Shown piece by piece: positions 38,047-50,560 of a stretch of DNA of 64,000 bases. The position numbers and the translations under genes were made by a program. Position 1 is the stretch's first letter; every line of letters starts with the position of its first letter. The DNA comes from Talinum fruticosum. Lineage: Eukaryota > Streptophyta > Magnoliopsida > Caryophyllales > Talinaceae. The stretch covers positions 4,764,001-4,828,000 of the forward strand of contig JAITYX010000042.1 of the NCBI GenBank assembly GCA_021018815.1. The letters are read 5' to 3'. The notes beneath the pieces were generated by a model. The model made no database searches and was not told where the DNA came from. It saw only the letters and a program-made list of their open reading frames with translations.

Positions 38047-38492
38047 CGACATATTTACCGGATGAAAGAGGATGCCGAAGGAGAGAGATCGCAGTAGAGA
38101 GAACGTCGACGGAGGAGAAGATGAGGAGATGAGAGCCCGAGTAGAAGCAAGAGCTCGGTTGAAGCGAGCGATAGTGAGAGGAAAGGGGCTCGGGAGGCCT
38201 CCTTAGCGCCGGCGCGAAGCACTCCGGTGGAGAAGAAGAGGAGTGCCCGAGATGACAGAGTGAAGAGCTAAGAGCGAAGAGTGAACGGGGCTCGGGAGGC
38301 CCTAAGTTCATTTTCCACTGATTTTCCTTATGTTTTGGTGGAGAAAATATTTTACACTAACTTTCCTTGACCTTTTCCCATATTTTTCTTTTAAGTTTTT
38401 TTCCATCTCTTTTTCTTTAATCCAAACAAAGGAAAAAAAGTAATTTTCCAAAATTTTTTTCTTTCCAAGCTATTTTCCTAAGTCAAAGTCAA
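36279..38492. mobile_element. Mutator-like element with captured sequence (Pack-MULE-like), in copy B intron 7
   Basis: The left end GGCTCTGTTTGGACCTAGG...TTGGAAAGAAAA is mirrored at the right by CTTTCCAAGCTATTTTCCTAAGTCAAA. Poly-purine and poly-pyrimidine blocks extend the inverted similarity to perhaps 150-200 bp. The interior is unlike its AT-rich surroundings. It holds a GC-rich block (37985-38310), AG microsatellites and exon-like stretches such as EVAKESLRIGSILGLK followed by GTGAG on the minus strand (about 37110-37160). No transposase is seen. The right end is mutated and I could not find a matching 9-bp target duplication, so the borders are approximate. Confidence 0.45.
37999..38046. 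repeat. (AG)n/(AGAT)n microsatellite
   Basis: AG repeats interrupted by a short GATA run, next to the GC-rich interior of the Mutator-like element. Confidence 0.95.
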
Positions 38493-41122
38493 GAATTGAT
38501 ATCTAAATATATGCAAATATACCATTAATTATCTAAAATTATTCAAATATATCCTTGGTGCCCACAACTTACCGACTGTAGCCGAATTTCTACTCTTGGA
38601 AACCACAATATAAAAAAGGAGGGCGGATCAAAAACCAACTACAATTGGTAAGTTATAGGTCTCAAGGACATATTTGAATCAGATGATTAATAATAGGTAT
38701 GAAAAAAAAATATTCAGTGATAAAAGAAAATATTTTAAAATTTTTAAGGCTGATTTAATCTAAAAACTCACTTAATTCATAATATAAACTAACACTTAAT
38801 TGAGAAAATAGTATTTTTTAAAATTAGCACCAATTGACCATGTTGTTCCACAATTGCATTGTGTCTTATAGTTGTATATCCAAACTAACACTTTCTTTCT
38901 TCATTACTTTAAATATAGATGGCATTCGAAATTAATTTTATTATGTTCCCTTGATGATGCTATATACACAGGGGAGTACCTTGGCCTAACTGGAGCTAGG
39001 TTGGTTGGAACTGAAATGCTTGCTTGTGGTCTTGCTACTCATTTTATTCCCTCCGCGGTATATTTATTTATTTATGTTCAAACATTGGGTGTCTAACACG
39101 GCTGTTTATTTATGTTCAAACATCGAGTGTCTGATACGGGTGTTATGGCAGTGAACTTTTAATTTTATAAATATTTGGTCGAAATGAAGTGTCGAGTCTA
39201 TGTTTCTTATTTTTACTATGCTTGCATGAATTTGTCTCCCATTCTTTCAATTATGTGCTTACAATGCCTCCTTTGTGGGTCCCACCTTGGCGGGTCTAGT
39301 ACAGAGCATCTATAATACATTTAGAATTATATGACATATGTCAACTAACAATTGAATGAAAGAAAAAATTGGGAGGTTTTATAAGCCAAATATATTGACG
39401 TGTCGCCTAAAATAGTATACTCCCAAATGAATATAAGAATTTGCAAGTTTAGTAAGATACGTTGTGGGTCACTTTTTCGATTTGATATTTGATTTTGTAA
39501 ATCTTTTACTCCACGGAAATTGCGGTTGCTGGAGGAAGAGCTCTGCAAGACAGCCTTAAGTGATTCAGCGAATATTTCAAAGATTATTGATAGATATGCA
39601 AAGCAACCAGTTGGAAAAGAAAAGAGTGCGTATCATCAGTAAGATTTGTACACCCTAATTGTTGTTTTTATGCTATTTTTTTCTTCAATTTCTCTAGAAC
39701 GAGTCAAAAGTCAAGGATTTTATCATTAAAATGAAGAAAACGGCCATTCAATTCAGCTCCAAAAGTACTTCCTTTGATGCAAGTTTAATACTTTTTCGTT
39801 TGTGCACGTTAGAGATCATTGACAAGTGCTTTTCATGTAAAACAGTTGAAGAAATTTTATCCTCCCTTGTAAGCTGCTTTAAAACATCCATCTTTAGTAT
39901 GTTCTTACATGACTTTGGTAGTGAAGCCTTTTCGGTCGTTGTTACTGATGTTGTCCCAATGAGCCGGGTGGCTCACCCAAAGCATGAGTCCTCAACCGGC
40001 CACGTGGATCAACCTTCCCTGTTGACAGCTCAATAAACTAGCTGAGCCAGTCGGAGTCGGTTTTAGGATGTTATTTATACGTTATGTATTCACTGTTTAT
40101 TATCAACATTCACTATAGCATATGTTTCCTGTCACAGGAAATGGAGGCTACTAAGAACAACTATAATTGTATTTCTGCAGCAATACGATCAATGAAGAAG
40201 GCATCCCCGACGGGCTTAAAAGTTTTTCTGAGATCGGTATGTACTTCTAGGTTTAGATCGCACAAACCTATCTACTAGGTCATGAGTCATGACCATTGAG
40301 AACAAACAGGACAAGGCGTTTCGGCAGAGTTGGATACAATCTGCATTTCTGCTAATTATGTTGTTTCTGTGGTTGTATCTCTTGGCAGATTAGAGAAGGC
40401 AGATATCAAGGGATTGATCAATGCCTCATTCGTGAGTATAGAATGGTTTGCCATGTCATGAAAGCCGACGTCAGCAGAGATCTCTTTGAGGTTCTAACAG
40501 ACGACTGAATTCTATACTTTTCCTGCTAAGTCAATGTGTGTTGTTGTATACATGACAATTTGTGCTTCCATTGCAGGGATGCCGAGCTGTACTCATTGAC
40601 AAAGATAAGAATCCTAAGGTATCTCCTGCTGTAACGTTGTATCTCATGTCGTAGTTTAAATCTTACTTGGCAAGATCAACAGGTTCGAGTACTTCAATTG
40701 TATGTGTAATATTGGGTTCAAATATGTCTTCTATAGTTGTGCGATCAGACCAGCCTTAAAAATATGCATGATACTCAATCCATTTCACAATATTTATCGT
40801 GTGTGAGTACATATAATGACAACTATCAAGTCAATGCAGGTTCGAGTTAAAATTAGGTTACCTACTTCGGAGTTCTAGGCCGGATTTTGTTTTGAGGTGG
40901 TTACGTGTCAGTTTTTTCAGGTATAATCTTACTAATATTTGGTTCTAATTTTTCTCTGACATGGCTCCTTTTGTACGGTTACAGTGGGATCCTCCTAGGC
41001 TGGATTTGGTGAGTGAGATGAGGGTGGAGCAGTACTTCTCAAGGGTTGATGAAGAAGGATGGGAAGATCTCAAGTTTCCTCCTAGGTCCGATATCACTCT
41101 GTCCACCATGAGCAGGCTCTAG

Positions 41123-42637
41123 ATCTTCTAGGTTTCGTAACCATTGAGTTATTTGAATATTCTATAGTTAGCCATGGATCTTGGGACTAATCTTGTATGT
41201 TTGGATTTAATCAGTGACTTCTTGCAATGTATGCTTCTAGTATTTGGTGACAACTATATAAAGTTAGATCACATGTGACACGACTCGAAACAGTTATAGA
41301 TGTATTACGTTATTTAGATATAGTTTGTAACCTTATGAAGGGGCGATGAATGAGAGATTAAGAAGGGACATAATAATTTTCGAGAATTAACTTTGATTTA
41401 TGTTAAGAAGATCAATTATAATAGAAATAATACATCTCTTTAAAAAGACTCATGAAATTTTATAAATAATACTAAAAAGAGTTTGACTGGGAGTGAGCAT
41501 GGTTTTCGGGTATATCATAGAATCAGTTTGGAACTTGTCAAATGTTCATAATTCCGGTTCTTGAAAAAAGAAAAGAAAAAGTCTAATTAGTTTTATTATT
41601 TAATTATTCCTTTCCCTTTTTATTAGTTTCTCGACTCTTTTTTCAATTTCTTTTTTTTATAAAGATGAATAGCATCTTTGAGGCAATAATTTAAAAATAA
41701 ATTATTGTATGTTGCAGGTTACCAACACAAAAATATTATGTGAAATAACTTCTCTTTCTTTTTTTTTTTGGTAAATCTATATCATTTTATTGGAAGCATA
41801 AAATTTATATTTGACCAAATTTCAATGTTTTTTTGGGTTGCATATGAACCTATATGTTAAATTTTGACAAACCAGGTCCCCATGTGGGTGCTTCTTTTTT
41901 TTTTTTTTTTTAAATTATGTGATCGTTAGTTAGGGCTTTCATTTTTTTTTTAAAAAAAACTTTTTCCTTAAATATTTGTGTATTTTAAACCTTTAGTTTC
42001 TTCAAAGAGTTGCCATGTGGGTGTGAATAGATTAAGAGATTCCAAAATCATTGGATAGCTAATTGTAAACTTAAACCCAATTAAAAAAGGTTCATGTTTT
42101 CTAAACAACCAATTAGTTAATTTAGTTCAAATTATGATAGTCATCAATTGACGACTCATAATCATTTTTTAATTAGGGGTACCCAAAAACATTGTTATCA
42201 ATACTTACTTAAATGTCAATGAAAGGGCTAATCAAAGAAAAATAATTTTTTACGAAAAATAAAAATTGCATGAATTAAGGCTCACCAATTGGCTATAGCC
42301 GCGTATGTTTGTCTATAATAAAAATTATCGTCATATGTTTGTCTATAATAAAAAAAATCATCATGTGTCATACATATAAATATTTTTAATTATTTTAAGT
42401 ATTTTTTTTCTTTCTAATGTATTTATTTTTATTTTTTAGTATACGTGGTACCGTATGGGGTAATAAAAAGGAAAATAACAAGGGGAGTTGACGGTTTTTT
42501 TAATTTTTAGAAAAAGGTAACTAATTATATTTTAACTTTTTCAAATTAGGAAGTGTCAAGTATGTATTTTTTTAAATTTAATTGTTGCCATTTTTAAAGA
42601 AAAACGGTGTCGTTCACATAACTGCTGCTAGATCCTC
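41123..42637. other. Spacer between CHY1 copies B and C
   Basis: It holds the 3' flank of B and the promoter region of C. The block 41345-41500 is related to 50860-51000 downstream of copy C (shared CATAATAAT, AACTTTGATTT, ACATCTC/ACATCTCTT and GGAATTTTATA/TGAAATTTTATA blocks). This shows that the duplicated unit extended past the stop codon. The part at 42270-42630 resembles 56310-57250. Confidence 0.6.
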
Positions 42638-42645
42638 TATTTATT
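42638..42645 (+). promoter_or_regulatory. Possible TATA element of copy C
   Basis: TATTTATT lies about 30 bp before a GA-rich leader and 120 bp before a 5'UTR splice donor. The context GCTAGATC-CTCTATTTA is conserved in the relic copy at 57262-57280. It is a weak match to TATAAA. Confidence 0.35.
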
Positions 42646-42758
42646 TGGAGAGACTAGGGAGGAGTCATCTCATAAAAGTAAGGGAGGAGAGAGTGAAAGA
42701 GACAGAAAGATAGAGAGAGAGAGAGAGTTTTGGGTGAAAATTTTCTGCTCAAATCAAA

Positions 42759-42881
42759 GTGAGTCGTATTCAATACGTTTAAAACTAAATATTCAATTTT
42801 GATTAACAAATATGATTTCGATTTTGGGATATTGCTCTTATCCATAAGAAAATTTATACAATTATTGTTTTTTGGTTACAG
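42759..42881 (+). other. 5'UTR intron of copy C
   Basis: The donor AAA|GTGAGT and acceptor TTTTTTGGTTACAG fit well. Splicing would join the GA-rich leader to the segment carrying the start codon at 42932. The intron sequence GCTCTTATNCATAAGAAAATT is also recognisable in the relic at 57251-57490. Confidence 0.55.
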
Positions 42882-42931
42882 TTCGTGCATTGAGATTCAA
42901 GTTCTCAGACTCACGAATTTCATAACTAAGA

Positions 42932-45900
42932 ATGACTTCATCACTCGATCCAGCCAATTCAATTGACCAGGTATTAATATCGTCTTACCTTTAATTGTTT
43001 CATTATTTTTTGATAAATAATGCCGGATGACTCAATAGAACACAAGGGAGACACTACCCTCCACCAACAGTAAAAGGACAACAAAGGAAACAAACAATCC
43101 AACATACGATCCACCACAGCACAACCTCACTACAACACAGTCAATCAACTAAACAGATTAGGGATTGAGCTGAAATTTCTTGCTAGCACCTGAGCACCGT
43201 ACTTAGGGAGTCCTTCCAGGCTTTTGACCACAAGGCCACTCTCCATCTAATTGTGTGACTGATGTCAGCTTCACTGCACTCTCTGATTCTCAAAGACAAC
43301 TCCATTCCTATGCATATCCACAAGCTCCAAGTGACAGCAAAGAAACTTAATTATTTTATTATCACCAATCATGCGATATGATGTTTAAGTGTGTATATTA
43401 TTATGAAACATTTTCTAGGCATTTCATCAAGTTTAACCTTTTGATTATGATATGATAGTTTCACAATACATATGGTAAACATCACCAGTTTTGATTAAAA
43501 ATTCTAAAGTTGGAACTTTTTCTAGCTATTATTCTATCAACATGGAAATATGAATGATAACCCTGGCTATCTATAAGATGTGTATTTGGTTTTTGACTCA
43601 ACAGATTTTGGTTGAAGAAGAAAAGTTTGCGCGAAAGCTTGTGCTAAACCGGCCCAAGCAACTGAATGCACTCTCGCATTATATGGTATGCAATTCATGA
43701 CTGGCCATTTCGAAGCAGTGAGTGATATGACAGCCACTCACCCATCAGTCATTCACATCCCGCGGTTTTACTTTGAGGGTGTTCCAAGGGGTTTTGGATG
43801 GACGATTGGTTTAGACTTTAACACCCCTTTCCTCCGACTTTTCATAGTTTATTAGATTCCCCTGCAATAGGGGCCTCGAAAGAGGGTATGCTTACCAACA
43901 ACCAAAAAAAATCATAATTAGTTGAGCTATTACATATTAGGTATTTCTCTGATATAAAGTAGGAAAGTCATTTTAATATTTGCTCGTATTAGTTATATAT
44001 TACTGCATGTTTTAGATCTAAATTTAGTTTGTTTCCTGCCTTGTTTTGTTTTTTGAATAATTGACATTTGTTTCTACACAGATGTCTCGACTGTTGAAAC
44101 TTTTTCTTGCCTACGAGGAAGATCCTAATGTGAATTTGATTATAATGAAGGTATTTTCTAGCTATGAACTTTCAATCAATCCCCACCCTTTATCCACGAC
44201 GACATGTGCTTAATTACAGGGTTCGTGATTAGAAGAGAGAACTTCATTAATTTTCCTCTTTGTTTAATTTTGCTTGATTGTGGTTGATGTATTCAAACCA
44301 TATCTTCTACTTCAAAGTTCGAGATTTTTTCTTAGTTTTTTTTTTCCTAATGGCACTATTAATTAAAAAAATCATTCTTAAAAATGAATAACTTGTAAAT
44401 TAAAGTGAAATTATGGGGTAACATGAAGGTATTCTTAATTAATTTATCCCTAATGAATAATTCATATATGACATAATGTTTTAGTTATATGAGAAAGAAT
44501 CTATTCGTTCCAGTATTTATGACAATATTTATAACTGCTAATCATAACTTCCTAAGCATAATTATTTATACACACTGATCACCATTATTAACCACTAATA
44601 AACACCGATAATAACCGCTAATTATTATTGTTGGTAACATTAATAATAACAGGTCCAAACAATGTATCTGAAATGCGGATGGTAGTGTTTTAATAATTTG
44701 TTTTGCTTAATTTTCATAATCAGGGAAGAGGAAAAGCATTTTGTGCTGGTGGTGATGTTATTGCCGTGGTTCAGGACATTAATAAGGGTATTTTGACTAA
44801 TTCCTATATTATATTTATAGAAGTCTACGCACTGTCATAAATTAAATAAATATACACATGTTAAAATTTATCTATATGAAAAATACACGTAAATAAAATT
44901 ATGACATGTAACTTCCAAGAGTAATCACATCGAGCCACGAGGAGTACAATACAAATTACCATAAACTTCTTTCTCAAACATGCCCTGGTTAAGTTTTTAT
45001 GCAATAAAGAAATTCCCTGACTCTAGAAGCTTGTCACAAAGGTGAAATTTACCAACACTACAAAAACTGCAAAAATAGCGACGGAAAATTTCGGACGGAA
45101 TAAGAACCGTAGTACAGTACGATGGGTATTTCGACCAGACTTTTTTATTAAGAATTCCAACGGGCCTGTCGGAATTCCCATCGGAATTGTCCGATGGACC
45201 CATCGGTCAACCCGCACCGATGAGCGGAAATAAACGGCATTTCCGTCGAAATTTCGAAATTCTGTTGGGATTCCTGTTGGAAATCCCATTGCTATTTCAG
45301 CTTCTTTTTTTTTTATTTTTATAATTGCATTTTGCAGTTGGGTAATCTGTGTGTGGTACGGTACCTTGGTGCAGATTGGAGATTAGGTGCAAACTTCTTT
45401 ATAAAACAGTATAGCTTGAATTATGTGATGGCAACATACAGCAAAGTTCAGGTAATCAGCATCTGTGATTTATTTGGCTCCAATTTCTCACCGGATTAAA
45501 AATCTAAACATTTTCTCATGTTGATTGCGAATCTGAAATCACACATTTGCAGGTTTCAATTCTGAATGGAATTGTTATGGGAGGTGGAGTTGGTGCATCC
45601 ATTCATGGTAGATTTCGTATCGCCACTGACAAAACGGTATTTCTTTAACTCCATCTTTTACTGTATTTATCTGTACGCTTATTACTTATCCACAGATACT
45701 ATATATCTATCAATCTGTACGAATTTTTATTTTACAAACTATATCTAGAAAATCTCAATTATTAGTAAAAATTATAAAATTATTAGGAAAAATTATAAAA
45801 CGAGTTTGCTATAATGGTATAGGTCTTTGCAATGCCTGAAGCAGCTATCGGACTTTTCCCAGATGTTGGTGCATCTTATTTCTTGTCAAGGCTTCCTGGA

Positions 45901-48900
45901 TTCTTTGGTAACGCTATATATATAAAGAATTCCTTTCTTTCTTTCTTTTTTTTTTTGGGTAAAATATTGCTTTCTTATCTTAAACCCTAATTGGAAATGT
46001 TGGGGGCAATTGATAACTACAAAAGTTTAAAAGAAACAAAAAAAAAAAAACTTTATCACGTAATATAAACCAACAATTTAAAACATAATACAGGTTGAAA
46101 CAAATTTTCTCACAATTTACAAGCAACAACTGTAAATAAAATACGAATTAAAATAAACTGCGCACTTACAATCCACAAATTCCAAAAACTTGACCGGACA
46201 CATGTACCTGATCATCTCAATTTTATTACAAGATATTCGAATGTAAGTTCTAAAATATCAATTATGCATCCGGGAGTATATGTTTCCAAGATATATGTTA
46301 ATAAATAGTTGGACGAAGGGAAAATAGGGAGATTTTATGGATATAAAATAATAACGTGACACATGAGAGTATATATATTCCGAGATGAATATAAGAATTT
46401 GCAAGGTTCTTTTACAATATGAGTTTCGGAGGATTTATTTAAAAAAAAGTTACTAAGCAACCTGTTTTAAATATGTCATCAATTTTTTTAAAAAATTTCA
46501 AGACTTTGAAGAATTTATGATGTTAATAATTCGATGATCTCCAAACAAAATTTACTAAAGTCGTATAAAAATTATACATCATGTCTATTTCAATACCTAT
46601 AGGGCAAATTTTTTATGGATAAAATTTCAAAAGAAAAGGAGATTGGTATATAAAATATTTGAATTTGCCTCCTTAGAGGTGCCAAAGGTGACTCTATCTA
46701 GTTGACCAAATGAATAGTACATTTTGAATGGCCCTTTTCTTTTTTGTCATACACCTTGTACTGGGTTTATTGAATATTTTTTTAGGTCATTTTTAAATGA
46801 CCTCCTTGATTTGTGGTACATCTACAATGACTTTATAGTGTTTTCATTAAAAATTAATGGATATCTAAATTCGGCGCAAATAATCAGTTAAGACAAAAAC
46901 TAACTACTAATTAAGCCGATTAGCATTGACTTTAGACATGTTAAAAGTGATCTCATTCAAATTGTTTATCCAAAATTCGAACCTAGTCGAACCCTTAAAA
47001 AACTTAATTAAGATAGACTAGAATCGGACTCGATTTGAAGCGGACCTGAATATTTTTCGCCAAATTGTTTTGTTTTGCAAGACAAGCTTATTATACAATT
47101 GAATTGTAATGACCCGAACATGACTCAATCCCAACAAACCTAAATCAAAACTGACCCTGATTACGAGTTCTTGACCAAAAAAATCCCGATTAGTAGCATA
47201 ATTAGCTTCACGATAGTAATATTGAATCCTTATAATCTAGCAATCAAGTTTCATCAAGTGCTTGTTACAAGATAGAAGTGCTCAGGTTGTCTCGTAATAT
47301 TCATGAGCTCGGACTAATTCGAAAAAAGCTAATAATTAAATGTTTTTGTTAATTTTATAAATGGAATAATTCATTAATAAATATTAACAGTTCGTCATAC
47401 ATCGTATGTATTGTAATCCCTACGTCGACGACATGAATTTTCACGAGTTCGAATTTCGAACCCTAGATCCCAAATTGGCTTCCAAGTAGTCACAAATTTT
47501 GGAAATCGACGTTTACCCATTATTTTTTATCCCAAATCATTGGAAATCCACAGTGTGACTGTAAGAAATGCAATCGAATTTCGCCTGGATGGAAGAACGA
47601 GACCCTAATTTTCTCATATGTTTGCTCGGACTCAATATAGCGTGAAAACCACCAATCATATTTTCGCCGGAAATTTGTTCACTGCTTCTTGTGATCTCAA
47701 TTCTGATTTACTTAATCGAAACTTGACTTCCATTCTTCACTTTTATTATGTTTTCTTCATGGTTCACGATGTTATATATATGCAGGGGAGTATCTTGGTC
47801 TGACTGGGGCTAGGTTGGATGGAGCTGAAATGCTTGCATGTGGTCTTGCTACTCACTTTGTTCCCTCGGCGGTATATTTATTTTATTTTCTCTTGTCTTA
47901 TTTCCCTTCAAGTATGAGTGTTTGACACAGGTGTTGTATCCATGAAATCTGTAATTCATATATGAATGATGACATAGATACTTGGGACTTCGACTATGCT
48001 GCTACAAGCTCCAAAAATGTTGCATTTCATCCTTTTTCTGATTTCATATTTGAATTTTGTAAATCTTTACACCACAGAAATTGCAGCTGCTGGAGGAAGA
48101 CCTCTGCAAGACAGTTTTAAGTGATTCAGTGAATATTTCGAAAATTATTGATAGATATGCAGAACTACCAGTTGTAAAAGAAACGAGTGCTTATCATCAG
48201 TAAGATTTCTACTCCTGATTGCTATTTGGTTATGCTATATTTCTTCAATGGTAATTTTCTGTACTTTCATATCTTTTGCATATTCATGATCATGCTGCTG
48301 TAATGTTGTGTTTTTCTGTCTCTAGAATTAGTGAAAGTTATCAATTGAGCTTCAAAAGTACTACTTGCTTTGACCTAAGTTTAACACATTTGCTTTTTGC
48401 AGGTTACAGATGATTGACAAGTGCTTTTCATGTAAAACAATTGAAGAAATTTTATCCTCCCTTGTAAGCTGCTTTAAAACATCCATCTTTAGTATGTAGG
48501 ATTCTGCAAGTATGTACATTGTCAAATGAGTTTCTCAGTGAAGCCTTTTTCAGTTGTTAGTGATACTGGGGGACCACTTAGCTCGCTGGCTCGACCAAGG
48601 CATGGGTCAACCACCGTTGTGGAGACCTGTTCAAGAGCTCAATAAACTAGCTGAGCCAAGTTTTGGGGCCGGGGTGGGGGAGGGATTATGCATTAGTGGC
48701 TGAGATCAATTTGGATAAGAAACATTGTAGACGGGTCCTCTCGAGGGTTCATTCCAGTTAGGCAGTCGGAGTCGGTTAGCATATGCCAGGCCAGCCTGCT
48801 GCCTGCACAGACTAGGCAAGAGTAGTCTCCCTTAGTTGTAATGATGTTATTCATATGTCACACATAGCGTATGTTTCTCGTCACAGGAGATGGAAGCTGC

Positions 48901-50140
48901 TAAGAAGAACCATAATTGGATTTCTGCAGCAATACGATCAATGAAGAAGGCATCTCCAACGAGCTTAAAGATTTCTCTGAGATCGGTATGAATTTCTAAA
49001 CAGTACATATTATTAAGAATGTCATGATCATTTATAAATGTACAAAATGGAGAAGGCCTTTCAGCGTACAAAAGGAACGTTCACAATATGACGTTGCTAT
49101 GTATATACTGGTTCTCTAATTTCAGATACTGGAAGATCAGCTGATCAAATTGTGCTGACAGCTGTATTTAACTTCAAAAGTCTTATAATCTATGTGTAAA
49201 CATTATTTCAAATGCCCTCCATAGAGTCGACCTTTCTGTATATTATCTAGTTTCAGTGGTTGTATTTCTTGGCAGATTAGAGAAGGTAGACGTCAAGGGA
49301 TTGGTCAATGCCTTATTCGCGAGTATAGATTGATCTGCCATGTCATGAAAGCCGACTTGAGCAGAGATGTCTTTGAGGTTCTAACGTCTAAAAGACTGAA
49401 TTTTCTACTTTTAGTTTCCTATTATGTTGATCAATTGTGTGTTATATACATGACTATTTGTGCTTCATTTCCAGGGCTGCCGAGCAATACTTACTGAAAA
49501 AGATAAGAACCCTAAGGTATCTCTTTATTATTGTTTGTTAACGCGAGAGTCGATCTCACCTTATAGTTTAAATGATTATATCATAGACCTAACAAACCCC
49601 ATCAATAGGTTCGAATTGAGCTTTGTTCAATGTCGGGTTTAGTTTTTAAGTCATGCTTGAGTTGAAGAATTCATTTTGGTTAATTCAAATGTTCACTATA
49701 GTTGTACAAGAAGATTGTCTTGAAAGTATGCATGATAGTTGTTAGGAAAAATTTGGGTGCGATCAATTTCGACGTGTCTGTACATGTATGAAAACTATCC
49801 GGCCAAGTACTTATTTTGGAGGTCTAGGCCTGATTTTGCTTTAAGATTCTCGGGTCAGTAACTATGCGTCAGTTTTTGCAAGTCTTAACTTACGGACATT
49901 TGATTGGTTAATCTATTATGTTCCCTTTTTTTTAGGTCTACTCTTACTAATATATACTTCTAATTTTCTCAAATGCTGTTATGGCTTGTGGTGTGTTTCT
50001 AGTGGGAGCCTCCTAGGCTGGATTTGGTGACTGAGAAGACAGTGGACCATTACTTCTCAAGAGTGGACGACGAAGGATGGGAAGATCTCAAGTTTCCTCT
50101 CAGGTCCAAACTGCCCTTGGCCGCCATGAGCACACTCTAG
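42932..50140 (+). CDS. CHY1: 3-hydroxyisobutyryl-CoA hydrolase (CHY1-like) copy C, complete
   Basis: Fourteen exons: 42932-42970, 43605-43685, 44082-44150, 44724-44787, 45375-45451, 45553-45636, 45823-45907, 47786-47871, 48078-48199, 48403-48463, 48887-48985, 49276-49377, 49475-49516 and 50003-50140. All have GT-AG borders and their phases join into 382 codons, close to Arabidopsis CHY1 (about 378). The N-terminus is [13 protein letters not shown]. Motifs: [12 protein letters not shown] (residues 26-37), FCAGGD (69-74), GIVMGGGVG (116-124), Glu144 and Asp152 in [13 protein letters not shown] (the conserved catalytic acids), [16 protein letters not shown], and the plant-specific C-terminal half with [24 protein letters not shown] and [11 protein letters not shown]. 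It should hydrolyse 3-hydroxyisobutyryl-CoA in peroxisomes. The protein ends in STL, not a strong PTS1 such as SRL, SKL or AKL, so its targeting is open. Introns contain a LINE fragment and a CACTA-like element. Confidence 0.94.
43020..43345 (-). pseudogene. LINE 3' fragment in copy C intron 1
   Basis: Read on the minus strand, the segment gives pieces typical of the extreme C-terminus of plant LINE ORF2 ([28 protein letters not shown]) in more than one frame. It is much richer in GC than the surrounding intron and ends near a T-rich run on the plus strand. Confidence 0.5.
45056..45313 (+). mobile_element. Short CACTA-like element in copy C intron 4
   Basis: It opens with CACTACAAAAACTGC followed by AAAAATAGCGACGGAA, the terminal and subterminal signature of plant CACTA (En/Spm) elements. 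Internally it carries further CGGA/CGTCG motifs. The right end (CCATTGCTATTTCAGCTTC then T-rich) is a degenerate match to the complement of the left end, without an intact TAGTG. Non-coding, about 255 bp. Confidence 0.5.
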
Positions 50141-50231
50141 ATCTTCTAGGTTGTGTGATCAATGAAGATGTTGGTGTCGTTTAATTGAATATTCTATACT
50201 AATGGATTTTGGGACTCCTATATATGTCAAT

Positions 50232-50237
50232 AATAAA
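50232..50237 (+). terminator. Likely polyadenylation signal of copy C
   Basis: AATAAA lies 92 bp after the stop codon, in AT-rich sequence. Confidence 0.45.
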
Positions 50238-50294
50238 ACATAATAACTTCTATAATGGATTTGACTTATACGATGTTTTGAATATAAATATAAA

Positions 50295-50560
50295 TAATCT
50301 TTTTTTTTAAAAAAAAAAGGTAAGATCTTCATCATTAACTGAAAATGTATTTATATCAATACTTTGGATATATCCAAAGAATACAAACCATATTTTTCAA
50401 AGTCTATTCAACCAAGCTTTGTACATGCCTTTCCTATGTATCACTTGCGCTTTTACCATACTCCTAATTCTACCTACAATCTGTATTGCTGTGGTTTGCT
50501 TGTTCTGAAAAATCCTCTTATTTCTTTTCCTCCCATATAGAGTACATCACTGCTACTACT
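50295..50560 (-). pseudogene. LINE 3' end downstream of copy C
   Basis: On the minus strand a frame reads GRKRNKRIFQNKQT and IVGRIRSMVKAQV, matching the ERN-RIFQ segment at the end of plant LINE ORF2. The sequence finishes in an A-rich tail on that strand (T-run near 50301-50308). It is separated from the larger LINE at 51310 by CHY1 3'-flank sequence, so it is a distinct insertion. Confidence 0.6.

Larger units (their letters stand above)
33054..41122 (+). pseudogene. CHY1-like pseudogene, copy B
   Basis: Collinear with copy C exons 4-14: 33054-33117, 34371-34446, 34558-34641, 34909-34993, 38972-39057, 39517-39638, 39808-39868, 40138-40236, 40389-40490, 40577-40618 and 40985-41122. Exons 1-3 are absent. 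Three further lesions are visible. The exon at 34371 is 76 bp where copies A and C have 77, so the frame shifts near YKKS. The acceptor before 39517 is CACGG where C has CACAG. The acceptor before 39808 is GCAC where C has GCAG, and the nearest AG downstream would shift frame. Otherwise the exons are well preserved, including [28 protein letters not shown] and the C-terminal tripeptide SRL, a canonical peroxisomal signal. Intron 7 is enlarged by a Mutator-like element (36279-38492). It could still be transcribed but cannot make a normal hydrolase. Confidence 0.9.

Noticed and set aside
37985..38311. 108-codon Ser/Leu/Pro-rich frame on the minus strand as a gene
   Set aside because: Composition is that of a CT-rich untranslated region next to an AG microsatellite. 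Treated as captured sequence of a Mutator-like element.
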